NCBI RefSeq assembly: GCF_900100705.1 | Contig: NZ_FNCH01000009.1 | Location: forward strand, 173,393 to 237,392 | DNA from: Pedobacter terrae | GTDB taxonomy: Bacteria; Bacteroidota; Bacteroidia; Sphingobacteriales; Sphingobacteriaceae | Reading direction: 5' to 3' | DNA length: 64,000 nucleotides | Part shown: positions 27,319-36,205 of the stretch, in pieces | How positions within the stretch are numbered: position 1 is the first letter of the stretch | Layout of the letters: each line of letters starts with the position of its first letter | Translations under genes and position numbers: made by a program | Notes under the pieces: model-generated | Seen by the model: only the letters and a program-made list of their open reading frames with translations | What the model was told of the DNA's origin: nothing | Database searches by the model: none

Positions 27319-28017
27319 ATGAATAACAAATTTTCGGATAGTGCACAGGTGGTGGTGGTCTCTACTTTTTCTTATTTGATGGATACCGTTTTTAAAGGGG
27401 ATGTAAACGCAGCGTGCTGGCAGAGAGAACTGGTGGGAGATTTTAAGGAAATTGTATCTCAACTCGAATTAAAAGCAAACCTGACAGAAGTTGCTATGGA
27501 AGATCTCCAGGCACTCAAACTATCAGAAAAAGGGCAAATGGCCAGGGAAGTTATTTTGAGCGATTTCCAATTGTTAACGGATGCCGGCGCATCACCTTCG
27601 CTGAATTTAATTAAAAGTTACGAGCGTGATGAGGAATTGGATTTTATTTCAACAGATGTATATTCTTTTCATGTAGACCGGTCGCCGATTGGTACCGATA
27701 CTTTTTTATGTACGTATTATGGTGCTGTTAGTGAAATCTTGGCCAATCACCAGGCTGAACAAAAAGTGCTGTTGCCAGAAATCAGACAGAAGCTTAAGGA
27801 ATTATACGATGGTACGGAAGAGGGATTTGAAAATTTTTTGACTGAGCATTATTTTGATCTGCACTATCAGGCTAAACCCGGCGCACTACCTGTAAAGTTG
27901 GGTTTGGGTCATTTGTGGAGGCTGGCTGTAGATCATCCTGATCAACAGAGTTTACCCTGTATCCATCGTGCCCCGATGGAAAAAAAAGGGGAGTATAGGT
28001 TGCTGCTCATTTGCTAA
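27319..28017 (+). CDS. DUF1826-like protein
   Basis: A 232-residue soluble protein. The C-terminal half fits DUF1826 as I know it: SFHVDRSPIGTDTFLCTYYGAVSEILAN in the middle and CIHRAPMEKKGEYRLLLIC at the end, equivalent to the family's HRSPP and LLL segments. The His and Cys residues are candidate metal ligands. DUF1826 genes often occur in zinc-limitation regulons of Proteobacteria, and the palindrome in this gene's leader would suit that, but both points are inference. It is flanked by the HEAT-repeat and DUF92 genes on the same strand, each with its own promoter. Confidence 0.6.
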   Translation: MNNKFSDSAQVVVVSTFSYLMDTVFKGDVNAACWQRELVGDFKEIVSQLELKANLTEVAMEDLQALKLSEKGQMAREVILSDFQLLTDAGASPSLNLIKSYERDEELDFISTDVYSFHVDRSPIGTDTFLCTYYGAVSEILANHQAEQKVLLPEIRQKLKELYDGTEEGFENFLTEHYFDLHYQAKPGALPVKLGLGHLWRLAVDHPDQQSLPCIHRAPMEKKGEYRLLLIC

Positions 28018-28125
28018 CGGGTTCGGGTAAGTTTAAGGTAATGTATTGGATAAATGGCTGTTTATTTTCATTACCATTTAAAACCCAAAATCTTACTCTG
28101 GTGCTTTTCATCCATATCATTCGCC

Positions 28126-28133
28126 TATATTTG
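28126..28133 (+). promoter_or_regulatory. Minus-7 box immediately before the DUF92 gene
   Basis: TATATTTG ends five bases before the ATG at 28138, so the transcript would start at or next to the start codon. Confidence 0.55.
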
Positions 28134-28137
28134 CGAT

Positions 28138-28854
28138 ATGTTCAATAGCGTCATCTTTCTGCCTATCATTATCATGGCTGGTATGGCTTACAGTATCCTG
28201 GCCAAAAAGCTGACTGTTCCGGCCGCTTTTACCGGCGCTATCTTAGCCTGTTTGATTTATTTTGCGGCTGGTTATACAGGCATCGCCATGATGACTATAT
28301 TTTTTATTCTGGGTTCTGCGGCTACTTCCTGGCAGCGACGTAAAAAACAGGATGTGGCCACAATAGCGGAAACCAAAAATGGCCGTACAGCAGGGCAGGT
28401 AATGGCTAATGCCGGGGCTGCTGGTATGGCAGCTGTAGTAATTTTATTTTATCCTTCGCTTACTTATTTAATGCTTCCAGCAATGGCGGCATCTTTTGCA
28501 TCTGCTACTGCAGATACCCTTTCATCCGAACTGGGAATGCTTTATGGAAAGCGTTTTTTTAACATCATGTCTTTCAAGCCAGACCGTTGCGGAATGGATG
28601 GGGTAATCAGTCTGGAAGGAACATTAATTGGTATTTTAGGAAGCTGCATCATTGCAGGTATGTATGCGCTGGGATATGGATGGAATATGAGTTTTTGCTT
28701 TATTATTATTGCAGGAACGGTGGGCAACCTGACTGATTCTGTACTGGGCGCTGTATTGGAGCGTAAAGGCATCATCGGCAATAATTTGGTTAATTTTGCA
28801 AATACCTTAACAGCAGCACTGGTCGTTTTGGTGATGGAAATTGTTTTGATTTAG
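28138..28854 (+). CDS. DUF92 integral membrane protein
   Basis: About 238 residues with roughly six to seven membrane helices. The DUF92/TMEM19/VTE5 pattern is clear: SILAKKLTVPAAFTGA, SAATSWQRRKK, the ADTLSSELGMLYGKRFFNIMSFKP region, GMDGVISLEGTLIGILGS and a final DSVLGAVLERKG. Plant VTE5 relatives are phytol kinases, so a prenyl-alcohol kinase function is a family-level possibility that I cannot test here. The frame extends back to 28054, but the Met at 28138 fits the helix start and directly follows a promoter box, so the transcript may be leaderless. Confidence 0.8.
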   Translation: MFNSVIFLPIIIMAGMAYSILAKKLTVPAAFTGAILACLIYFAAGYTGIAMMTIFFILGSAATSWQRRKKQDVATIAETKNGRTAGQVMANAGAAGMAAVVILFYPSLTYLMLPAMAASFASATADTLSSELGMLYGKRFFNIMSFKPDRCGMDGVISLEGTLIGILGSCIIAGMYALGYGWNMSFCFIIIAGTVGNLTDSVLGAVLERKGIIGNNLVNFANTLTAALVVLVMEIVLI

Positions 28855-29068
28855 AAACAGTTATTGCCCAAACAAACTTTAAAAGATTAATCCGGATGAT
28901 TTGATGTCGTCAACGCATAATATTAAATTGAAAACGCCATAAATGCGGTGAATATCAGTCTATTTTGGCTTTTGTCATTTAATTTCTAAATCCTTCATTC
29001 ATCATGACCAACATTTATTTTTAATAAGCTTTTTTTTGCGATATTTATTTGTTAGTTCTTATAAGATC
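28855..29068. other. Short intergenic gap
   Basis: No terminator with a clear T-tract and no other gene is supported. Confidence 0.35.
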
Positions 29069-29455
29069 ATGAAAAAAATCATTTTTGTTTCAATGCTGGC
29101 AGCCTGTGGATTTTCAGGTTATGCCCAAACCTATCAACCTATTACCAGCAAGAATAAAACCTATCTGGAAACACTGAAAGGAGTAAGTTACACTTATAAA
29201 CAGGGCGTTGTTACCCTGAAGAATAATGGTAAGTACGCTTTGGGTACAGTGAGTGTTACGGCATCATCAAAAGTAGACAGCACCCTTTTTGGTATTGCTT
29301 TATTTGATGATGGTGTTAACAAGGGGGAGACTGTAAAAGCCGATGTTTATTTTACAAATGGCCTGGGTAAAAATGAACATGAAGTGCCCTTAAAGCAGGT
29401 TGACCAAAAGAACCTGGTACTATCTTTTGATAAGGCCACCAGAGCTGTAAAATAA
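29069..29455 (+). CDS. Small secreted protein of unknown function
   Basis: A 128-residue protein with a clear signal peptide (MKKIIFVSMLAACGFSGYAQ, cleavage after Ala) and no membrane helix afterwards. The mature part is beta-rich (VSYTYKQGVVTLKNNGKYALGTVSVTASS and VPLKQVDQKNLVLSFD), probably an immunoglobulin-like sandwich in the periplasm or at the surface. I recognise no family. The frame is open to 29036 but the ATG at 29069 starts the signal peptide. It ends before a strong terminator at 29684-29713. Confidence 0.6.
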   Translation: MKKIIFVSMLAACGFSGYAQTYQPITSKNKTYLETLKGVSYTYKQGVVTLKNNGKYALGTVSVTASSKVDSTLFGIALFDDGVNKGETVKADVYFTNGLGKNEHEVPLKQVDQKNLVLSFDKATRAVK

Positions 29456-29683
29456 CCGTTTTGTTATTTGAAATTATTGATTGACCTTAAAGATCTGTCA
29501 GATCTGGATGAAATTGATAAAGTAATACGGAGGGTGCTAAAATAAGCCAGATAGCTGTATCAATATTGATTCGGGATCTGGTGCCATAACAGATGATAAA
29601 TATTTAACACTAGCTTAATAACCGATATTTAGTTTTGTGCTATAAATATTTGGTTAGTATTTATAAGTTTAGGTTAGTTGATA
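29456..29683. other. Gene-free stretch upstream of the terminator
   Basis: AT-rich, no supported gene. Confidence 0.35.
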
Positions 29684-29713
29684 AAAAAGCCCGGATGGAT
29701 ATCCGGGCTTTTT
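29684..29713. terminator. Strong bidirectional terminator
   Basis: Perfect 13-bp arms AAAAAGCCCGGAT and ATCCGGGCTTTTT around a 4-base loop. It serves the small secreted protein gene (forward) and the convergent 77-residue gene (reverse). Confidence 0.9.
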
Positions 29714-29808
29714 ATATTTAAGCCTTATTTCAACGCATTTCATTGAAATAATCTATTTGATCATAACTGACGATCCTTTATTAATACCTGGGAACTGATT
29801 GATGCAGT

Positions 29809-30042
29809 TTATTTTACGCCGGTTACCATATAAATACTTTGACCAACCGCACCTTCATAACCAAATACCAGTTTATATTGGTAAAAATTTTCAATTTCGC
29901 TTTTAAAAGAATCAAAAGAAGGTGTCTCTTTTGATGCATATTTAGGATCCCATTGAAATTTGCTTCCAATTTTTAAAGTGGCTTTGTTACCATTATTTGC
30001 ATGGTTGATGATTAATTGCGTAGGGGTGATGATGTTTTCCAT
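29809..30042 (-). CDS. Hypothetical protein, 77 residues
   Basis: A short soluble protein with no signal peptide and no recognised motif. Aromatic residues cluster in FQWDPKYASKETPSFDSFKSEIENFYQYKLVFGYEG. Its start is directly preceded by TAAATTTG (reverse, 30047-30054), a minus-7 box only five bases before the ATG, and the strong bidirectional terminator follows, so it appears to be a genuine single-gene unit. Confidence 0.6.
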   Translation of the reverse strand: MENIITPTQLIINHANNGNKATLKIGSKFQWDPKYASKETPSFDSFKSEIENFYQYKLVFGYEGAVGQSIYMVTGVK

Positions 30043-30046
30043 ATGT

Positions 30047-30054
30047 CAAATTTA
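30047..30054 (-). promoter_or_regulatory. Minus-7 box directly before the 77-residue gene
   Basis: Reverse-strand TAAATTTG fits TAnnTTTG; its G lies five bases from the ATG at 30042. Confidence 0.5.
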
Positions 30055-30202
30055 ATGATCTTATCTAGTTAAATTAACGTCCAGCCAGCCTAATTATTTC
30101 CAGACCAATGTAACAATTAGGAAACCGTATCGGGCTTATATCGCATTAAGTCAACAGGAAAATAAAAAATGATGGTCTTTACTTTGCCCGATCACTTCGC
30201 AT

Positions 30203-30661
30203 TTATATAAAATGGTATAAAAATACCACGTCACCAACATAAGCTGGCTTAGGTTGATCTTTAATAACAAGTGTAGCCTGAATGGTTACTTTGGTGATGC
30301 CCCTCAGATTGCTAATATTCATCAATTTAGCTTTTAGCTGTACTTCATTATCCACTAAAACAGCCTGGCCAAATTTAAAACGCTCAATACCGTAATTAAT
30401 TTCCATTTTAATATTGCGTACATCCGCAATCTGCTTCCATAAATAAGGAATTAAGGATAAGGTTAGATAGCCATGTGCAATTGTTGCCTTAAAGGGTCCT
30501 TCATTTTTGGCCTTTTCAGGATCAGTATGTATCCATTGATGGTCTAAAGTTGCATCGGCAAATTTATTGATCTGTTGCTGGTCTATAGTATGCCATTGCG
30601 AAACACCTAGTTCTTTACCAAGGTAAGATTCGTACTCTTCGAAGTTATTGATCACCAACAT
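30203..30661 (-). CDS. MaoC-family (hotdog-fold) acyl-CoA hydratase
   Basis: A 152-residue R-specific enoyl-CoA hydratase-like protein. The hydratase-2 motif is present: Asp and His in ADATLDHQWIHTDPEKA (near residues 36-47), and the catalytic region GPFKATIAHGYLTLSLIP. The family hydrates trans-2-enoyl-CoA in fatty-acid degradation or polyketide supply, in the cytoplasm. It stands alone, reverse strand, with no other fatty-acid gene adjacent. Length is normal for a single-domain MaoC protein. Confidence 0.85.
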   Translation of the reverse strand: MLVINNFEEYESYLGKELGVSQWHTIDQQQINKFADATLDHQWIHTDPEKAKNEGPFKATIAHGYLTLSLIPYLWKQIADVRNIKMEINYGIERFKFGQAVLVDNEVQLKAKLMNISNLRGITKVTIQATLVIKDQPKPAYVGDVVFLYHFI

Positions 30662-30985
30662 ATATTCTGATTATAAATTAATATTATTCTAAAATTCCTA
30701 ACGCATAACAATCCTATAGATACTATAGTTTCATTTACTTTTCTGTGACAATATTAACCATAATAACCGTTTTTAAGGCGATATATCGTTAAAAATTTAA
30801 ATGAAATTCTGCTGCTTTTAGTTTGATCAGTGCAAGGTTGTTTATAATCAGATAGATATAAATGATAAAGCATTTTTTAGGGTTTATATCCTTATTAAAT
30901 TTGCTGTCCGCTTGCGTACAGTATTGTTCGTTTCTGAACAGTATTTGTGTTTCGTTAGGGTTTTCCTCGTTTCAAACCGCATATT
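30662..30985. other. AT-rich intergenic region
   Basis: No gene is supported; the only clear signal is the minus-7 box at 30986. Confidence 0.35.
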
Positions 30986-31019
30986 TATATTTGGCATAAG
31001 AATGGAGTTGTTTGCCTAA
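30986..31019 (+). promoter_or_regulatory. Promoter box and mini upstream ORF before the permease gene
   Basis: TATATTTG (30986-30993) is followed nine bases later by ATG (31002) opening a five-codon ORF, MELFA, that stops at 31017-31019. The permease ATG follows 11 bases later in another frame. A translated uORF could couple or tune permease translation; this is inference. Confidence 0.4.
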
Positions 31020-31029
31020 ATTTAAGTCT

Positions 31030-33420
31030 ATGTTTAGATTAAACCTGAAAATTGCGATTAGAAATCTGACTAGAAACAGATCATATACTTTGATTAACAT
31101 ACTTGGTCTGTCTATCGGGATGACCAGTTGCATTTTGATCTTCATATTTATCAGGTTTCAATTAAGTTATGATACACACTTTAAAAATACTGATCGGATA
31201 TATAGGTTCGTAACCGATTGGAAATACAATAATTTTGATGATTATTCTGCAGGTGTGCCTATACCGTTTGCTCCTGCTGCTAAAGAAGAGTTAGAGGGAA
31301 TAGAGAAAATTGCAAGAATTTCGCGCAATAGTGGCGTGGTGATGGTTAAGAATAATGATGGTACTGAACGTTTTAAAGCAGTTCGTAATGTCTATTTTAC
31401 TGAATCTGATCTGTTTGATATATTATCCGTAAAATGGCTTTTTGGTCAGGCAGGACAATCGCTTTCCCAACCTAATACTGTAGTGCTATCCGAAAAAACT
31501 GCCAAAACTTTTTTTGGTTCTGCCCAGCTTGCTATTGGTAAAAGTTTTACTTTCTGGAATGATATCCCTTTAACCGTTGTCGGTGTATTTGCTGATTTAC
31601 CCGAAAGTACCAGTGTTCCAATGGATATTATGATTAGTTTTTCAACTTTTTATGGAAGTAAAAACCAGGATTGGGATTCGGTAAGTTCATATAATGAGTG
31701 TTTTATGCTCCTGAAAAAAGGCGCTTCCATGCCATTGTTTGAACAGTCGTTAGAAAGGTTAAATAATAAATATTTAAAACAGAAAAAATTAGCAGGCAAT
31801 CAAAAGAGTCGCATACAGGCTTTAGCCGATGTGCATTTTAGTGAACGTTACAATAATTTTGCTGATACGGCTATTACCAAAAAAGAGGTGTACAGTTTGG
31901 CCATTATCGGACTTTTTTTAATAGTCACAGCATGCATTAACTTTATTAATCTGGCCACGGCTCAGTCAGTAAACCGTTCAAAAGAGGTAGGCGTACGCAA
32001 AGTGATGGGCGCAATGCGTAAGCAGCTTGTGCTTCAGTTTTTAGTGGAGACTGCTGCAATTGCAACGATTTCTATGCTGTTGGCTTGTATATTTTCAGAG
32101 TTATTATTACCTCAGTTGGCCAGCCTTTTTAAAGGGCAGCTTAATCTTTCGCTTTTCGCAAGCCCTGTAATTTTTGTTTTTCTGTTTTTTATGGTGTTAA
32201 CTGTAAGCTTACTTGCAGGATTTTATCCGGCAATGATTATTTCAGGTTTCAGTCCTGCGTTAGCCATTAAAAATAGCGTGCGCCTCAAGTCAGGAAATTT
32301 TAACCTTCGCATGGTGCTGATTGTAGTACAGTTTGCCATTACTATTGTGCTGATCATTGCTACAGTTGTAGTAGTGAGGCAAATGCAATATGTAAGGGAA
32401 AAACCCCTTGGTTTTAAAAAGGATGCGATTGTGCTGATTAATTTTCCGGGAGATAGTGCCAGCCTGGCCAAACAGCAAATGTTCAGAGAAAAACTGTTGC
32501 ATATACCTGGTGTGGAAATGCAGAGTTATTTTATGCGGCCACCACTTTCGGGTCAGATGAATACGACCAATTTTTATGTAGATGGCCGTGAGAATAAAGA
32601 CTTTGAAGTGCGGCTTTCTATGAGTGATGAACACTATTTTGATCTGTTTGGACTTCAGTTTGTGGCCGGTATGGTTTACGGGAAAAGTGATACGGCGAAT
32701 GCTTATATCGCCAACGAGACCTTTGTGAAAAAAATAGGAATTTCAAATGCTCAGCTAGCGCTGGGAAAAGTCATTTCGCAAAATGGAAGAACAGGGCCAA
32801 TTGTTGGGGTAATAAAAGATTTTAATGATCAATCGCTTCAAGAGAAAATCTCGCCCATGGTTTTCTACCAGGAGAAAAAGCACTATTATTGTATGGCTGT
32901 CAAGCTTAATCCTAAACAGCTAGTTGAAGCGATGAGAAACATCGAAACCATGTGGAAAAGCCGTTTTCCAAATGAAGTGTATTCAGCAAAATTTATAGAT
33001 GACGATATTAACGGATATTATGAATCGGAACGGATTACGGGCCTTTTATTTAAGATTTTTGCCGTGGTAATTATGTTTATTTCTTTTATTGGCCTTTTTG
33101 GATTAATATCTTTTGTTGCCACACAGCGTACACGCGAAATGGCTATTAGAAAGGTTTTAGGTGCTACCACTGTCGAACTTATAAAAATGCTTAATGGATC
33201 TTTTGTTAAAATGGTTTTTATAGCAAACCTGGTAGCTTGGCCCTTAGCCTATATTTTGGCAAATAAATGGCTATCTGGTTTTGCTTATCGCACTGCGCTC
33301 AGTTTATGGCCATTCTTATTAGCGATGATCGCATCGATGCTGTTAACAATGGTTACTGTAAGTTTTAGATCGTACCGTGCGGCTAAAGCTAACGCTGTAG
33401 ATGCACTTAAATACGAATAA
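31030..33420 (+). CDS. MacB-like ABC transporter permease with duplicated FtsX domains
   Basis: A 796-residue membrane protein. After an N-terminal helix (SYTLINILGLSIGMTSCILIFIFI) comes a long periplasmic MacB_PCD region, three FtsX helices, then a second helix-periplasmic-FtsX repeat at about residues 420-790. RSKEVGVRKVMGA and TREMAIRKVLGAT are the two coupling-helix motifs characteristic of the family. Such permeases act with an ATPase in efflux of peptides, macrolides or lipoproteins. No ATP-binding gene is adjacent, so the partner is encoded elsewhere. The open frame starts at 31012 with TTG; ATG 31030 is preferred. Confidence 0.88.
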   Translation: MFRLNLKIAIRNLTRNRSYTLINILGLSIGMTSCILIFIFIRFQLSYDTHFKNTDRIYRFVTDWKYNNFDDYSAGVPIPFAPAAKEELEGIEKIARISRNSGVVMVKNNDGTERFKAVRNVYFTESDLFDILSVKWLFGQAGQSLSQPNTVVLSEKTAKTFFGSAQLAIGKSFTFWNDIPLTVVGVFADLPESTSVPMDIMISFSTFYGSKNQDWDSVSSYNECFMLLKKGASMPLFEQSLERLNNKYLKQKKLAGNQKSRIQALADVHFSERYNNFADTAITKKEVYSLAIIGLFLIVTACINFINLATAQSVNRSKEVGVRKVMGAMRKQLVLQFLVETAAIATISMLLACIFSELLLPQLASLFKGQLNLSLFASPVIFVFLFFMVLTVSLLAGFYPAMIISGFSPALAIKNSVRLKSGNFNLRMVLIVVQFAITIVLIIATVVVVRQMQYVREKPLGFKKDAIVLINFPGDSASLAKQQMFREKLLHIPGVEMQSYFMRPPLSGQMNTTNFYVDGRENKDFEVRLSMSDEHYFDLFGLQFVAGMVYGKSDTANAYIANETFVKKIGISNAQLALGKVISQNGRTGPIVGVIKDFNDQSLQEKISPMVFYQEKKHYYCMAVKLNPKQLVEAMRNIETMWKSRFPNEVYSAKFIDDDINGYYESERITGLLFKIFAVVIMFISFIGLFGLISFVATQRTREMAIRKVLGATTVELIKMLNGSFVKMVFIANLVAWPLAYILANKWLSGFAYRTALSLWPFLLAMIASMLLTMVTVSFRSYRAAKANAVDALKYE

Positions 33421-33668
33421 TCTTTAATTACTTAAATTGTATTTTTGAAGGTGTCACCCTGAGAGTTAATTATTGTATAAAAATCAGTATAAAATTAAAT
33501 TAGAATTTAAAGGGATTAAATCACCTCAGATTTCGTCAGTTGGCAACATACGCTTAGTTTTCTGATAGACCAAAAGGCCGGAAACTGTAAGCGTTCCATA
33601 CCACCTCTCACCATTAAAAAACACTTTTCGCCTTACGCTAAACGCTTATCTAACTTTGTCTTCAATAC
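33421..33668. other. Gene-free stretch before the TonB receptor
   Basis: No gene is supported. The metal-box-like dyads begin just after this stretch. Confidence 0.35.
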
Positions 33669-33732
33669 CATCTAAATATTTTATTTGATATATATAAATT
33701 AAAATTTAGATTTGTCTAAAATTATATTTAGA
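33669..33732. promoter_or_regulatory. Cluster of TCTAAA/TTTAGA dyads at the TonB receptor promoter
   Basis: TTTAGA-TTTG-TCTAAA (33705-33720) is a perfect 6-bp dyad. TCTAAA-N6-TTTAGA (33715-33732) overlaps it, and a further ATCTAAAT lies at 33669-33676. A TATATTTA minus-7-like box (33723-33730) is inside the cluster. Symmetry resembles sites of DtxR/MntR-type metalloregulators, so metal-responsive repression is inferred. Confidence 0.5.
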
Positions 33733-33742
33733 TAGATCAGTT

Positions 33743-36205
33743 ATGTTTGCGAAATTCTTATCACTATATTGTTGCTGCCTTCTCGTATCCCTAAATGCCA
33801 TAGCCCAGAAGGTAGTCATTAAAGGAGTAGTCACTTCCCGGAACGAACCGCTTGAAAATATTACTATCAAAGTATTGGGGACTAAAATTTCAACTAAATC
33901 AGGCAGTACAGGTATTTATCTATTAAATGGAGTTCCATTTGAAAATTGTGATCTCGTTTTTTCAGGCATTGGTTATCAGTCCAAAAAAGTGAAGGTAGCC
34001 CTAAAAGGGGATACCCTTATGGTTAATGCCGAAATGTTAAGTTTAGCTTCCGATTTAAATGATGTGGTAATTACAGGGGTAAACCGGGCAACACAATTGC
34101 GGAAAAGTCCGGTGCCCATTGCTGTACTGTCTAAAAAAACGATGGATCAAAACGTAAATACCAACTTAATTGAAGCTATTGTAAAAGGAGTGCCCGGGAT
34201 TACCGCCGTTACCACTGGCCCCAATGTTTCTAAACCCTTTATCAGAGGCTTAGGGTATAACCGTGTGTTAACTTTATATGATGGTTTAAGGCAGGAGGGA
34301 CAGCAATGGGGCGACGAACATGGCATTGAGGTAGATGAATACGGCATTACCAGGGTAGAGGTTGTAAAAGGTCCGGCTAGTTTAACCTATGGCTCTGACG
34401 CTTTAGCTGGCGTAATTAATATGATCCCCTATATGCCGAATTTTGAAGAGGGAAAATTGAAAGGCGATTTTACCACCAATTACCAGCGTAATAATGGAAT
34501 GATCGGCTCGTCAATCGGATTGGCCTACATTAAAAATGATTGGAAATATACCTTCAGGGTGACGGGAAAAACAGCACATAATTACCGTAATAGAGTTGAT
34601 GGATTAGTTTATGGAACCGCTTTTAGGGAATACAATCTATCTGCCAGTGCCAGATTAGATAAAACCTGGGGCTTTTCTAAAACAGCCATTACCTATTACA
34701 ATAATTTAATGGAAATTCCAGATGGCAGTAGAGATTCATTATCGAGAAGGTTTACCAGGCAGGTTTTGGATGATGGCGACGATATTAAAAACAGACCCAT
34801 TGTGGCAGACAGTGAACTGAAGACCTATACCATTAACCCCTTGCATCAACACATTCAACATTACCGGTTTTACAATACCAGTCAGTTTAAATTCGGCACC
34901 AGCGATTTAAATTTATTAATTGGCGGGCAACAGAGTGTTAGGAGAGAATATAATCATCCTACATGGCCAGGCCAGGCCGGGCTTTACGTGGTGTTGAACA
35001 CCTTTAATTATGATCTTAAATACAACCTGCCCGATTTTGCAGGTATAGAAAGTACTCTGGGACTTAATGGTATGTACCAGGTAAACAGGAGTAAAGCAGC
35101 TACCGATTTTCCCATTCCTGATTATAACCTCTTTGATGTTGGTGCATTTTATTTCGCAAAAAAATCAATGGGTAAGGTAGATGTTTCCGGCGGGATCAGG
35201 ATCGACAGAAGAAATATCAATTGGGATAATTTTTATGTAGGTACCAATGTGCAAAATGGTTTTGATAAGCAGGTAAGCGCAAACGATCCAACAGGGAAAT
35301 TGCAGTTTCCATCATTTCATAAAAACTATTATGGTTTATCTGGCAGTTTGGGCTTAACTTACAATATTTCAGAAAAGTTTTTGATTAAAGCCAATATTGC
35401 AAGAGGTTACAGGGCCCCAAATATCACAGAAATCGGTTCTAACGGACTGGATCCGGGTGCACACATTGTTTATTTAGGGAACAGAACATTTAAACCAGAA
35501 TTTAACCTTCAGCAAGATATTGGCATTATTGCCTATTTAAAAGATGCCGATATAAGCGTGGAGCTGTTTAACAATAATATCCAAAATTATATTTATCAAT
35601 CGCGCTTAACCGATGCCAATGGGAATCCGGTGGTTATTGTTCCCGGGAATCTTACTTATCAGTACCAACAATCAAAAGCCAGGTTATATGGTGCCGAAAT
35701 TTCTATCAATCTGCATCCCACAGCTTTAAAATGGTTAAGCTTCAATAATAGTTTAGCCTATACCGTAGGATTGAATCAAAACCGCGAGCTACTGGATCAG
35801 CATGGTAACGAAGCCAAATATCTACCCTTTATTCCGCCTTTGCAGGTGAGAACGGAAATTAAGGCAACCGCTCAAAAACCTATGGGCATTTTTGATAAAC
35901 CTTATATTAAAATAGATGCGGCCTTTTTCGCAGATCAGGACAGGTTTTATGCGCTCGACAATACAGAAAGCTTTACAGCTGGTTATACTTTAATTAACGG
36001 TGGAATAGGATCAACGCTAAAAACAAAAAAAGGGAAAACCATCTGCGATATTTTCCTTCAGGCCGATAATATTTTTAATATTGCGTATCAGTCTAATCTA
36101 AACAGATTGAAGTATTTTGAATATTACAATCATTCGCCCAACGGCCGGTCGGGGATTTATAATATGGGCAGAAATTTGAGTTTTAAAGTGATTATTCCAA
36201 TTTAA
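33743..36205 (+). CDS. TonB-dependent receptor
   Basis: An 820-residue outer-membrane receptor: signal peptide ending in NAIAQ, a carboxypeptidase-like domain (VIKGVVTSRNEPLENITIKVLG), the plug (LIEAIVKGVPGITAVTTGPNVSKPFIRGLGYNRVLTLYDGLRQEG, with VEVVKGPASLTYGSDALAGVINM), and a beta barrel to the C-terminal aromatic strand. The wording of the plug and the QQWGDEHGIEVDEYG segment are shared with siderophore or metal receptors. It has no companion gene nearby. The dyads at its promoter suggest regulation by a metal, so iron, zinc or manganese uptake is a reasonable inference; the substrate is not proven. Confidence 0.85.
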   Translation: MFAKFLSLYCCCLLVSLNAIAQKVVIKGVVTSRNEPLENITIKVLGTKISTKSGSTGIYLLNGVPFENCDLVFSGIGYQSKKVKVALKGDTLMVNAEMLSLASDLNDVVITGVNRATQLRKSPVPIAVLSKKTMDQNVNTNLIEAIVKGVPGITAVTTGPNVSKPFIRGLGYNRVLTLYDGLRQEGQQWGDEHGIEVDEYGITRVEVVKGPASLTYGSDALAGVINMIPYMPNFEEGKLKGDFTTNYQRNNGMIGSSIGLAYIKNDWKYTFRVTGKTAHNYRNRVDGLVYGTAFREYNLSASARLDKTWGFSKTAITYYNNLMEIPDGSRDSLSRRFTRQVLDDGDDIKNRPIVADSELKTYTINPLHQHIQHYRFYNTSQFKFGTSDLNLLIGGQQSVRREYNHPTWPGQAGLYVVLNTFNYDLKYNLPDFAGIESTLGLNGMYQVNRSKAATDFPIPDYNLFDVGAFYFAKKSMGKVDVSGGIRIDRRNINWDNFYVGTNVQNGFDKQVSANDPTGKLQFPSFHKNYYGLSGSLGLTYNISEKFLIKANIARGYRAPNITEIGSNGLDPGAHIVYLGNRTFKPEFNLQQDIGIIAYLKDADISVELFNNNIQNYIYQSRLTDANGNPVVIVPGNLTYQYQQSKARLYGAEISINLHPTALKWLSFNNSLAYTVGLNQNRELLDQHGNEAKYLPFIPPLQVRTEIKATAQKPMGIFDKPYIKIDAAFFADQDRFYALDNTESFTAGYTLINGGIGSTLKTKKGKTICDIFLQADNIFNIAYQSNLNRLKYFEYYNHSPNGRSGIYNMGRNLSFKVIIPI

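Noticed and set aside
29809..30042. Toxin or antitoxin identity for the 77-residue gene
   Set aside because: No partner gene and no recognised toxin or antitoxin motif.
31030..33420. Permease and LolD-like ATPase as one transporter
   Set aside because: They are about 30 kb apart with unrelated genes between, so pairing cannot be supported.
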